A stretch of DNA of 64,000 nucleotides from Candidula unifasciata. Taxonomy: Eukaryota > Mollusca > Gastropoda > Stylommatophora > Geomitridae. The notes under the pieces were generated by a model. The model was not told where the DNA came from. It was given only the letters and a program-made list of their open reading frames with translations, and ran no database searches. Shown piece after piece: positions 1-12,500 of the stretch. The stretch lies in the NCBI GenBank assembly GCA_905116865.2, contig CAJHNH020008537.1:323882-387881 (forward strand), in the 5' to 3' direction. Position numbers and translations under genes: made by a program. Position 1 is the stretch's first letter. Every line of letters starts with the position of its first letter.

Positions 1-409
1 TCCCAGCCACTGTAAATAAGTAGAAGATTTTAGATTTTAACTAAACAACTTTGAACGACACCTTATTTTGGGTTCCGTAACTAGCAGCATGGCCTCGTAC
101 AAGTAAGTCGCGAAATTACAAGAGTTTTTATTTGACCCCTGTTGAAATCCCTTATCGCCTAAAACTAATTAAAGTAAAACATCCAAAACTCTACCAAGAC
201 AGTTTCAGGACAAAATTATTTTTCGTAAAGAAAAAAAGAAACCTGTATTTGATATTTTGTTTAGTGGAAAATAAAAAGATATTTCTTGGATTTCACGGAT
301 GTCTGGAGTGAGCATACCAAATTTCATTACAATCTGTGCGTTAGTTTCCAAAATATTAAAATCTGTTCATAAATTTCTTAACGGACTATAGTATGTGATT
401 GTCTGAAAG

Positions 410-569
410 CCATGTTACGATTGATCTCATCTATGAAAGGGACATTATCCGCGAGGCTGTGAACGCCACAGATGATGATGCTGTCATCTTTACTGGCAGT
501 GGGGCTACAGCCGCCATTAATAAGCTGATCGTGGCCATGAACTTCAAGCCATCGACCAAGGACAGTCCA
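410..569 (+). CDS. PLP enzyme exon a (first in window)
   Basis: Encodes SHVTIDLIYERDIIREAV and then the GSGATAAINKL phosphate-binding loop. The acceptor is placed after the AG at 408-409, with a weak pyrimidine tract, so the 5' edge is uncertain. The donor CCA|GTAGGC at 569 leaves phase 0, which fits the next exon. Confidence 0.75.
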
Positions 570-3500
570 GTAGGCAACATGTGTCTGTGTGTTTGACTTT
601 TGTCTGGCTAGCGTTCGTTTTATGTATGTCTAGTGAATGTCTAACGTTTGTGTTGTGTCTGCTGTAATACGAGGGGAAGTTATTAAATAAAGGCAACTGT
701 ATCCTAGTCGGTATTAAAAATTATTTCAGGGCCTCTTTGCAATAACCAAAGTACTTGTGACCGTTTAGCAGTATGCGCGTTCGCAGCACCTCGTACAAGA
801 TGGCCGCAGCACTGTTAATATGCGCCGTGAAAGGGCAACAAGTTGCTGTTCTTTTTTTATGGGCAAGTGTCTTGAACTTTCTGAAATTTGTCAGAGAATG
901 AAGTTTCAATACATAGACGGGGAGAAGAAGAAGAAGAAGAAAAATAAGGAGGAGGAAAGAGAAGAAGGACGAGGAGGGGGAGAAGAAGGAGGAAGAGGAG
1001 GAGAAGAAGAAGAAGGACGAGGAGGAGGAGAAGAACAAGGAAGAAGAAGAAGGAAGAAGCGGAGGAGGAGTAGAACAGTGGAAGAGGGTATTAAAAGAAT
1101 GGGGAATATCGGGGTGGAGGCAGTGGTGAGAAGAGTGTAAGGAGAGTGTAGTGGAGCTAAAAGAAAAAAGCACGAATAAAAAAAGAGGAAGGACAAATCA
1201 GGTAAAGTAAAGTAATTGAATTTAGACTCACCATGACATCATTGCCTCCAAACATATTTGCACTGTAATACACTTTTCACTAAAAGCCCTGTTTTTTTGT
1301 TTGTTTCCCAACTGAGAAGAGCTGACTTCCGCTGGTTGTATCGTCTGCAGATTGTGTTTGTGGGCCCTTACGAACATCATTCCAACATTCTGCCCTGGAG
1401 GGAAATCGCCGCCAAAGTGAGTTAAACACAATTTCTTTATTGTCTCTATTCTGCCAAAGAGGGGTACCAGGTAAAATCCTGGCAAGTTAGGGCGGCTGGC
1501 GAGATGTTGAAACACTTTGATGCCCTAAGTATTTAAAAGATTTGCCCCCTCCCCCCCCCACCCCACCCCAACCTTCGAGCCTACTTAAGAGCTTTATTGG
1601 GCCCTTTGACAAACCAGTTTGCTGGGACCCCTAGGACACCCAGCCTGCCTTGTTGCATTGTTGTCCTGAGGGAATTTTTGTATATACTTCAACCGAGCGT
1701 TCGGCTTCAAGGCTATTACAGATGTCTGTGGTGCCCCTCCCTTTGTAATGCCCTAAGCACGTACTTAGTTAACCCGGCCCTGCATGTAAGCGTGGTGATT
1801 TATTGGATAGTGCATTGGCTCAGCAGCGTTGGTTCGGACCTAAGTTTTAAAAAAAGCACAGAACATTTATATATATAGAAGGTTATTTATGCGACAAATC
1901 TCTCGACCCACCAAAGAGGAAAACAGAGGAAACTGGATGGTGAGAGGGAAATAGAGGAAACTGGGTGGTGAGGGGGAAACAGAGAAAACGGTAGTGAGAG
2001 GCAAACAGAGGAAACTGGGGGGTGAGAGGCAAACAGAGGAAACTGGGGGGTGAGAGGAAAACAGAGGAAACTGGGTGATGAAAGGAAAACAGATTAAATT
2101 GGGTAGTGAGAGGCAAACAGAGGAAACTGGGGGGTGAGAGGCAAACAGAGGAAACTGGGTGGTGAGAGGGAAACAGAGAAAACGGTAGTGAGAGGCAAAC
2201 AGAGGAAACTGGGGGGTGAGAGGCAAACAGAGGAAACTGGGTGGTGAGAGGAAAACGGAGGAAACTGGGTGGTGATAGGAAAACAGATTAAATTGGGTGG
2301 TGGGAGGAAAACAGAGGAAACTGGGTGGTGAGAGGAAAGCAGAGGAAACTGGGTGGTGAAAGGGAAACAGAGGAAACTGGGTGGTAAGAGGGAAATAGAG
2401 GAAACTGGGTGGTGAGAGGGAAACAGAGAAAATGGGGGTGAGAGGCAAACAGAGGAAACTGAGTGGTGATAGGAGAACAGAGGAAACTGGGTGGTGAGAG
2501 GAAAACAGAGGAAACAGGGTGGTGAGAGGCAAACAGAGGAAACGGTGCTGAGAGGCAAACAGGGGAAACTGGGTGGTGAGAGGCAAACAGAGAAAACTGG
2601 GTGATGAAAGGAAAACAGGAAACTGGGTGGTGAGAGGAAAACAGAGGAAACTGAGTGGTGATAGGAGAACAGAGGAAACTGGGTGGTGAGAGGAAAACAG
2701 AGGAAACAGGGTGGTGAGAGGAAAACAAAGGAAACTGGGTTGTGAGAGGCAAAAGAGGAAACTGGGTGGTGAGAGGGAAACAGAGGAAACTGGGTGGTGA
2801 GAGGAAAACATAGAAAACTGGTTGGTGAGAAGAAAACAAAGGAAACTGGGTGGTGAGAGGAAAACAGAGGAATCTGGGTGGTGAGTGGGAAACAGAGGAA
2901 ACTGGGTGGTGAGAGGAAAACAGAGGAATCTGGGTGGTTAGAGGAAAAGAGGAATCTGGGTGGTGAGTGGGAAACAGAGGAAACTGGGTGGTGAGAGGAA
3001 AACAGAGGAATCTGGGTGGTTAGAGGAAAAGAGGAATCTGGGTAGTGAGAGGAAAACGGAGGAATCTGGGTGGTGAGAGGAAAACAGAGGAAACTGGGTG
3101 GTGAGAGGAAAACAGAGGAATCTGGGTGGTGAGAGGAAAACAGAGGAAACTGGGTGGTGAGAGGAAAACAGAGGAAACTGGGTGGTGAGAGGAAAACAGA
3201 GGAAACTGGGTGGTGAGAGGAAAACAGAGGAAACTGGGTGGTGAGAGGCACACAAAAAATTAACATTCTGTTTAAACCATCTCTAATTACTGGCATCATG
3301 AATGCTAACAGACTGCAAAGGTTGGGGTATATAGAGAGTATGGCAGATGGCAGAGAGACAACTGTGGACACAGAAGAGTTGAACGGGAGTAGACCATGGG
3401 ACAGATCAAGATGATAATGGATAAAAAGAATCCAGACAGACCTAGAAATACTCAGAGGCCAGCTGGAAAGAGAAGGCTACTCACACGGATGAATGCAGTC

Positions 3501-6500
3501 GGGTGGTTTCTGCAGCAGTGAACCTCAGTGGCTTGGGATGTGGAGGAAGAAGAAGAATAAGATATTTAATTTATCTCACGTGCATTGAAAGTAAGTTTGA
3601 TATTAGTAACGACAGAGATGAGATGTCTGAATATGGCTGCGGGAGAGACCGGAAGAGATACAATCAGGAATAATGTGATAAGAAAACAAGTCGGCACAGA
3701 ACCATGTTTTAATTACATCCAAAGAACAGTAAATCAAAAGGTTTGCACACTAAAAGAGAATGACTTGCGACGCCTTACCAAATAAGGCACACACGAAAAG
3801 AGAAGGACGTAGAGCACAAGGTAGACCAAGAAGAAGATGGAAAGATAACATCAGAGAAACTCTACAGAAGGGCGGTGTGGCTGTGGTCGAGGCGGCCAGA
3901 AGAGCAAGAAGCACAACCTTATATCTCCCTCGACATCCAAAGCGGTAAGAGAGAAGATGAAGAAGAAGAGAAGGAGATTGACAGTAATCATAAACAAAAC
4001 ACATACACACACGCGCACAGGGAAGAGATCGCTAGTTTGTTCTCCCTGAAGAGGCGTGTGATTACCTGTTAAGATAATCACTCTGTGTGATATTCAGCTC
4101 TTCTAATCTCTTCCTAGGTGATCACCATTCGCCAGCTAGACAATGGACTCATAGATATGGAGAATTTAAAGATGCAGCTGGAAGTACATACAGTGAGTGA
4201 CCAGCCCATTTTTCATACTCTAATGTCTCTCTCTTTATATGTATATATTATTTGGTTAGTCGAAAAGGTCTTTTCAACGCACTGAAGAAGACTAGGGTCC
4301 ACCTCGTCTGCTGAGCATTATTGAGTCGTTCCACACAGGTATGAAAGATACAATCAATTTTGAGCTTGCAACATCGAAGGAGTTTGTAATAAAAAATGGA
4401 GTGAAGCAGGGATGTGAACTTGCTCCTACCATCTTTGGAATATTTCACTTCTTCTGACGCATGCCTTTCGAGATCAGGAGGGTGTGGGGGATGGGGGGGG
4501 GGTATATTTTTATTTATTCTCAATCTGACGGCAGCCTTTACAATGCTCGTAGGCTGAAGGCCAAAACCATATTTGGAAAGGTACTTATCAGAGAGCTGCT
4601 GTTTGCAGATGATGCCTCAATAACATGGTCAATTAGGGACAGGTAGAAGATGTCGAGGCCGACCTCTACTACAGTATACATGTGTGTGCAAGCGGGACAT
4701 GAATGATACAGGTATTGAGGTGGACTTATGAGAACAAAATTCCATGGACCGTGTTGTGTGGAAAGGGTATATCAGGAAGGGAATGAGAGTGAAGGAAGAA
4801 AAGGTTGCAGAAAGGACGAGAGCTGAGCGTCTGAAAAGAAACTGATTAAACACAAATCTTGACAGTAATAGTCCTGAAATCCCATGCTATAATTGTGGAA
4901 GACTTATCTTGACACTGGCGGGTCTTGCTAGTCGCACTCGCCATCGCCATGGGCTTGAGTCTCATGCCTCCTCAAAGCGCAATATAACACTATCGTCTGG
5001 AAAGACGGAAAGGTGCCAATCATTATTTATATCTGTCTCTCGCCCACACAAACACGCACACAAGCGCAAGCACACACACACACACACACACGCGCACATA
5101 CACACACACGCACACACACACACACACACTGCCAACAGGACATCTCTATCACACATATGTGCACAAAAGAAAACCTGCTGTGTCCCACATGCTGTCACGA
5201 GGATATAATAATCATATGTACATAGCAGGACATCTGCACGTGTACATAATATAACATCTGATGTGTGTCACACATTGTCAAAAGAACACCTGCTGAATCT
5301 CACACATGCTTTCGAGAGAACTACTTCCTAACAATCGGAGTCAACTATAATATTATGATTGAACGGGGCGTATTGGAATTGGGACATGTAGGATTCAGAC
5401 ATCCGGGGTATTAATCCTGTGGTCTGCAATCCTGGAGAGGATTCTAATTCACAGCCATGTTCTACAGTCGTGTAAAACTGATACATTTTCTAATTTACAG
5501 CCCTCTAAAACTGATACGTTGTCTAATTTACAGCCATATAACACTGATAAACTTTCTAATTTACAGCCCTGCAAAACATACATTTTGATAACTAATATCT
5601 GTTGTGTTAATTTACAACCATGTAAAACTGATGCATTTTCTACCTTAATTTCTACTACTGTGTTAATTTACAGCCATGTAGAAATTATACCTTTTCTGTG
5701 ACAATTTCTGCCGCTGCGTTAATTTACAACCATGTAAAAGTGATACATTTTTTATCTGAATCTCTACTGCTGTGTTAATTTACAACCATGTAAAAGGGAT
5801 ACATTATACATCTGAATCTCTACCGCTGTGTTAATTGAGAACTATGTAAAACTGATACACTTTCTATCTGAAAATCTACTGCTGTGTTAATTTACAACCA
5901 TATAAAAGTTATACATGCTCTATCTGAATCTCTACTGCTGTGTTAATTTACAACCATGTAAAAGTTATATATGTTCTATCTGAATCTCTACTGCTGTGTT
6001 AATTTACAACCATATAAAAGTTATACATGTTCTATCTGAATCTCTACTGCTGTGTTAATTTACAACCATGTAAAAGTTATATATGTTCTATCTGAATCTC
6101 TACCGCTGTGTTCATTGACAACCATGTAAAAGTGATACATGTTCTATCTAAATCTCTGCCGCTGTGTTCATTGACAACCATGTAAAAGTGATACATGTTC
6201 TATCTAAATCTCTGCCGCTGTGTTCATTGACAACCATGTAAAAGTGATACATGTTCTATCTAAATCTCTGCCGCTGTGTTCATTGACAACCATGTAAAAG
6301 TGATACATGTTCTATCTAAATCTCTGCCGCTGTGTTCATTGACAACCATGTAAACGTGATACATGTTCTATCTAAATCTCTGCCGCTGTGTTCATTGACA
6401 ACCATGTAAAAGTGATACATGTTCTATCTAAATCTCTGCCGCTGTGTTCATTGACAACCATGTAAAAGTGATACATGTTCTATCTAAATCTCTGCCGCTG

Positions 6501-9500
6501 TGTTCATTGACAACCATGTAAAAGTGATACATGTTCTATCTAAATCTCTGCCGCTGTGTTCATTGACAACGCGTGCAGAAGTGCAGCTGCAGCAACAGAC
6601 ATCTTCTCATCGGCTCGTTCACGGCCGCCTCCAACGTGACTGGAATCCTCACCGATGTCGACTCACTGGCCACCTTGATGCACTGCTACGGAGGTTTCGC
6701 CTTCTTTGACTACGCTTGTGCGGCTCCGTACACAGATATTGACATGAATCCTTGCGAGTGAGTTTCCTTCTGAGATATCTCTTTCGTTTGTGGGTTACGG
6801 GACCCTTCTGGCGGAGGGGAGGAACACACCCCTGGGACCCCGCTCCTGAAACAAGCCTGTCGTTGAAAAAACTAACACAAAAAACAAGTCTTTTTCGAAG
6901 GTTTGCTAAAATGATGTGTGTTGATTGGAAAGGCAGGGATTTTGCAGCTTAGCTGTAAACTACACAACATCGTTCCAAAAATGCTTTTGAGGGTGATGAG
7001 ACGTGATTCGATTGTAAAGACTGTATTTCAAGGAACACTGGGGGTAGTCGAACAAGAGGAGGGTATAGAAAAATATGGAATGACAACATCAATAAATGGA
7101 CAGGACTGAGTTATCATATACTTATTACCCCGTGTGGGTTCCATATTATAGGGAAAACAAGAACAGACCCACTGTCTATCCAAAAGCATGTTGTAAGAGT
7201 TGAATAATTGGAAGCTTCCTTCGGAGTATATCTGCCTGAGAGGCAAGGAACCAACAGTCTGCACACAATAAATGTGTCAAATTTGTCAAATGGGTCATCG
7301 CGCAACCCTCAGGTTCTGTAACAGGGCTGCGGTCTAGAAGTGGACAAACAACCAGAACTTTCCACCAGAGTTTACAGCTGGTGAACGCATAGAAGAAGAT
7401 ATACTAATTGATCAAGCTGAAGACAGAGAAAGATGGCTGATTTTATGTTCTAGTGCTTCCATTGACACATTTCCACGACCCTAGCGGGTCAAAGGTTATG
7501 TTATGTTATGTTAAAGGCGACGAGAGAAGAAGACAAAGGAGATTTTTTGCAGACGAGAATGTTTTGTTGTGCTGTAGGGAGGCTTTGTCAATTTTGTTTT
7601 GTTTTTGGCGGCTGGGGGGTGGGGGTGTCTATTTCCCAATTCTTCAGAACTTTATATGTGACAATACTTCTTGTATTTTTAATCCTGGAAATGAAATAAG
7701 TGGGACTACACCACGAGACAGACAAGGTTTCGATTTTTTTGAAACAACAAAATCCTATGACCATACCTAGGATTCAATCCTAGACCTCCAGCTGGAGGGC
7801 CCAGCATTCAGAACCATTCATTCATAACCACTCCACCATATTCTTCTTGCGACATTCTTGTGAGAGCAGTGAGTTTATTCCGCACTGCCAGATGGGAAAA
7901 TAGAACATCACACGGGGAGACTGGAACATCACACGGGGAGACTGGAACATCACTCAAGGAGACTGGATCATCACACGGGGAGAAAGAATACATACATAAT
8001 ATACAAACCTAGACAGGGACCATGTCACATAGCCTGATTGATTGATTTTCTTGTTTATCACTTGTGTTTTCCAGTGATTCCGCCTACAAGGATGCCATTT
8101 TTATATCACCGCACAAATTTATTGGTGGACCACAAACTCCAGGTGACTGCTTTCTTGTTTCATTGACATCTGTGTCTGTCTCGGTCTCTGTGTGTTAGTT
8201 TGCAAATGTTGTTCCATGAGTCTGGTGCTAATAATGCCAGACATGGTCACTCCCAACAAACAAAGATATCGAGGTAAACCAAGAACCAGGTTAAAGAATA
8301 ACATCAGAGAAAATCTATAATAGCACGACGTGTCTACTGTCGAGGCGTCCAGAAGAAAAAAGGCATAGCCTGAAATCTCCCTTGACACCCGAAGCGATAG
8401 ACGAGGAAGTGAAGAAGAAGACGTTAAGAGAATAGTAATAAGAGATGTTAATGTCAAAGTGAGAAGTGAACACATCTGTAATGTCAAAGTGGGAAGTGAA
8501 CACACCTGTAATGTCAAAGTGGGAAGTGAACACATCTGTAATGTCAAAGTGGGAAGTGAACACATCTGTAATGTCAAAGTGGGAGGTGAACTCATCTGTA
8601 ATGTCAAAGTGGGAAGTGAACACATCTGTAATGTCAAAGTGGGAAGTGAACTCATCTGTAATGTCAAAGTGTGAAGTGAACACATCTGTAATGTCAAAGT
8701 GGGAAGTGAACACATCTGTAATGTCAAAGTGGGAAGTGAACACATCTGTAATGTCAAAGTGGGAAGTGAACACATCTGTAATGTCAAAGTGGGAAGTGAA
8801 CACATCTGTAATGTCAAAGTGGGAAGTGAACACATCTGTAATGTCAAAGTGGGAAGTGAACACATCTGTAATGTCAAAGTGGGAAGTGAACACATCTGCA
8901 ATGTCAAAGTGGGAAGTGAACACATCTGTAATGTCAAAGTGGGAAGTGAACACATCTGTAATGTCAAAGTGGGAAGTAAACACATCTGTAATGTCAAAGT
9001 GGGAAGTGAACACATCTGAAATAAGAGAGCTATGGGAAAGGAAGCAGCTAACAATCACTAAACAGGCACTGTGATGATAAATGAATGGACTGAAAAATGA
9101 GGATGTGTAAGAGAAACCCTCAGAGGAATTTTGACGAGAGACGTGTTGGACTGGATTACATCAATGATATCAGAAAGAACTGCAGATGGTAGAACAGAAT
9201 GGAGGAATAGACTGTGAGCTTTTATTCTATCGCCCGCCCATCACAAGTGATGGGGACCAATATTTCATTCATTTACCATGAAACTACAGTTGAATGTTTG
9301 TGAGTCCAAAGGTGACGTATAAGTCCAATACGTGCCCTAAAGAGTCTAGGACAATGAGGGCAGGGGGCAATTTCTGTAGACAAAGGGCCTGTTTGACGGC
9401 TCTTTCTGGCATGTATTCGCTGTTCAGCTGTCCTTGTTCTAGATGCCTCGCAGATCTTTGCACCATTTCCGATATATGTGCGTCATAAAGTCCGGTCTTG

Positions 9501-12500
9501 TGCTGCAGCCTCCCAGGTGTCAGGGTTTATACTGAAGGCTTTCAATGATGTCTTTAGTGTGTCCTTAAAGCGATTGTTGTTCTGGCTCCCATGAGAACGT
9601 CGACCTTCATGTATCTCACCATATAAAATTATTTTTGTTAGCCGATGGTCAGGCATTCGAACAATATGGAAAGCCCATGGAATCTGTGACTGCAGCAGGA
9701 TGGTATTGATGCTGGGAATGCCAGCCTTGTCCAGTAGGACAGTGTCGGGGACCATGTCTTGTCACTTGATGTCCAGTATCTGTCTCAGACAGAGTGTATA
9801 GAAGTTGCCTGAGGTCTGTATACAGTCAATGTTTCACAGGCATACAGTAGCACAGAAAGCACCACAGCTCTGTATACCTCCAGTTTGGTGTTCAGACTGG
9901 TGCCCCTACGATGCCCGACTTTCGTGTATAATCTGATAAATGCACAACTGGTTTCAGAGATCCTGATGCTCACCTCATCGTCGACGGTGACATTCTGAGA
10001 CAATGTACTACCGAGGTATGTGATACTTTGCCTGGTGCTGGCTGCTACATAATTTCGGTTTCCTCAGTGTGAGCCTAAAATTGGTACAGGCCTCAAAGAA
10101 TGAGCTAAGCTGAGTTGAGTCAAGAATTGACATCACAGCACTCGGGGCATTGCCTTGAGTACTCCGTCCTCATCTTCAGCAGCCAGCGCAGAGTTCTAAT
10201 ACTGATGATACCGGTCACAATCTGGTTATAGGTCTGTCTTGCCTCTCCTCTGAGTTTAGTGAGCCGACCAGAGCTTCTGGTTACACCCAGGTGCAGGCCT
10301 CGAAGAATCTGTCCATGTTATACTGCAGATCTGCTTCTGAAATGGCATTGCGAGCACAGTCATAAGTAAACAGAAGATTCCTAATATTACGTGATTTAAC
10401 TTTGGTTTTCGCATTGAGCCGCCTAAGATTGAACAGTTTTCCATCGAAGCGAATAGAAATTTCGATTCCTTTATCTCGATCTCGAAATGCGTCAAACAGT
10501 AGAGCTGAGAACATGATACTGAATAGAGCTGGTTCGAGTACACATCCTTGTTTGACACCATTTGTAACATGGAATGGTGTAGAAAATTCTCCATTTTCCT
10601 GGATTCTGGCCTGCATACAATCATGCAGTTGCTGTATAACCCTGATACATTTTCTTGGGCAGCCATATTTGGTCATTATCTTCCACAGACTCTCTGTTGA
10701 CTGAGTGAGGTCAGTGAAAGCCGTGAACAAACCATAATTCTGTTCCTGGCCATTTTCCGTGTAGCTGCCTTTCGTCAAACACCATGTCTATGGTTTCGCG
10801 CTCTTTCCAGATTCTGCATTGGTTTTCGGGTAGCAGGCCTTCATCAAGGTGTGTCGAACTACGATTTAGAGAAGTATTGTTGCCTAAATCCTTACCTGCG
10901 CTTCACCTGATATATAATCGACAAAACAGTGTGATGGTAATACAGGAGTTATTGTTCCTGGTTCTGTCTGTGTTGTTGTCTCGTTATGTTTCTTTTGTTT
11001 GTTCCTTATTTGTGACTGTTCATTCCTTCTTAGTCTTCCATCCTCTTTTTTTTTTCCTTCTCCCTAGCCGTGGTTTTCAGATAAGAAGTTTGCGGTGCGA
11101 CGGATGTTTGGGCTCCTTCTAGGAGGAGGGCCCGATACTGTTCCCACCTGAAGGTTTCAACACGTTCAACATCACATCCAACATTCTCGATCACTGACAT
11201 TACAGGGAGGAATTGCGCAATGCCGTAATTGTCGGATTCGGATGTGATGCCTTTCTGCAGCTCTTGGCCCAACAACTGGGACCTTTCTGTTAGAATGAGC
11301 TCCCGTAGAAGGATTGCTGTTCTAGCTGAGGAGCTTCAACAGTCTGGTTTCAGTCTTTCATGTTCTCTCTGTAATTAGTTTTCATGTCGTCTGTTTATTT
11401 AAAATCCAATATAATTTGTTTTGAAATTCTGTATTGTTTCTGTTATGTCTTTTAATGTTTCTTAACACTTTCTTTTTTTAAATGTCTACCCTCTGTGCGT
11501 TCTTATTCCATGCTCTGTTGATATACATCTTTTTGTTGTTGTTGTCAATAACCCTGAAATAGCTGTTTCGATTTAGTAGCACACTACTTTGCATCGATTT
11601 CAATAACAGTGTGAGCGTTCAACTGTTTAGAGAGCAATGGCAAACCACTGTACTTACACTCAGCGGATTTGTCTGCGGTTTTGTTTTAACACTTGATCTG
11701 AAGCATAATGTTGTATGTTTATCTCCGAAGGTATCCTGGTGGCCAAGAAATGGTTGTTCCAGAACCCAGTACCTCATGGAGCTGGAGGGGGCACTGTTGT
11801 TTTTGTAAGTCAAGCCATGGTATCAGAAATTTCTCTTATTATTATTATTTCCTCAACCAAGATTTAGTCTACTGCTGGCTTGCTGGGTCTGTCGCAGTTT
11901 AAGGGGAAAAAGACCCTGTCATTTAGACATAATGGAAGCTGAACTAGAGGTCGACCACTCAAGCTAAGAGTAGATAGAATATCCGAGGTCATAAATACCG
12001 GCATCTATCTAGCACATCCTAAGACTTGCAACCAATGTCTCTTCAAATCCTGACACTGAAACGCAGAAAAGGACCAGAGAAGAAGAAGAAGAAGCCATTG
12101 TATGTCTATCCCTTCCTGGCATAGGACTGCGTGTGACTCCTGGCTGATGTAGCCATTACTGATGCCCTAATTATAACTTGTGTGGAGGAAGAGCGGGGTA
12201 ACTGCGATCTGGCTTGTTTCTCTGGCGTCCAGATTGAGATGTCTTTAAATCTCGGGATGTTATGGTAATGAATGAATCAGTCAATCAAGAACGGAACATC
12301 TCTACACTCGGGACGTGCCCCGTCTCCTCATTCGGTAGCAACAAAGATCCGATATGCTAAAAGTACCAGCTACAACCTGATTACAAGTCCGCCATTGCTT
12401 CCTCCTCAGTGTTGAATATACTCAAGTCCCTCTGCTCTCACCCGCCCCTGTTTCCTTCTCAGTGTTGAATATACTCAAGGCCTCTGCTCTCACCCGTCCC

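Noticed and set aside
820..1140. K/E-rich 106-codon frame as a nuclear protein exon
   Set aside because: Purine triplet tract in an intron between two well-supported exons on the same strand; it does not fit the phase of the gene.
1867..3371. Minus-strand frames of 314 and 425 codons rich in FPLTTQFPLFSSHH
   Set aside because: Pure translation of the 28-bp minisatellite, with no start context or splice support.
8452..9019. Second CRISPR-like regular array
   Set aside because: Direct 30-bp tandem repeat with no spacers.
8119..9074. Frames of 311, 247 and 202 codons with 10-residue periodicity
   Set aside because: The 30-bp repeat is a multiple of three, so every stop-free frame stays open on both strands; flanking sequence is LINE relic.
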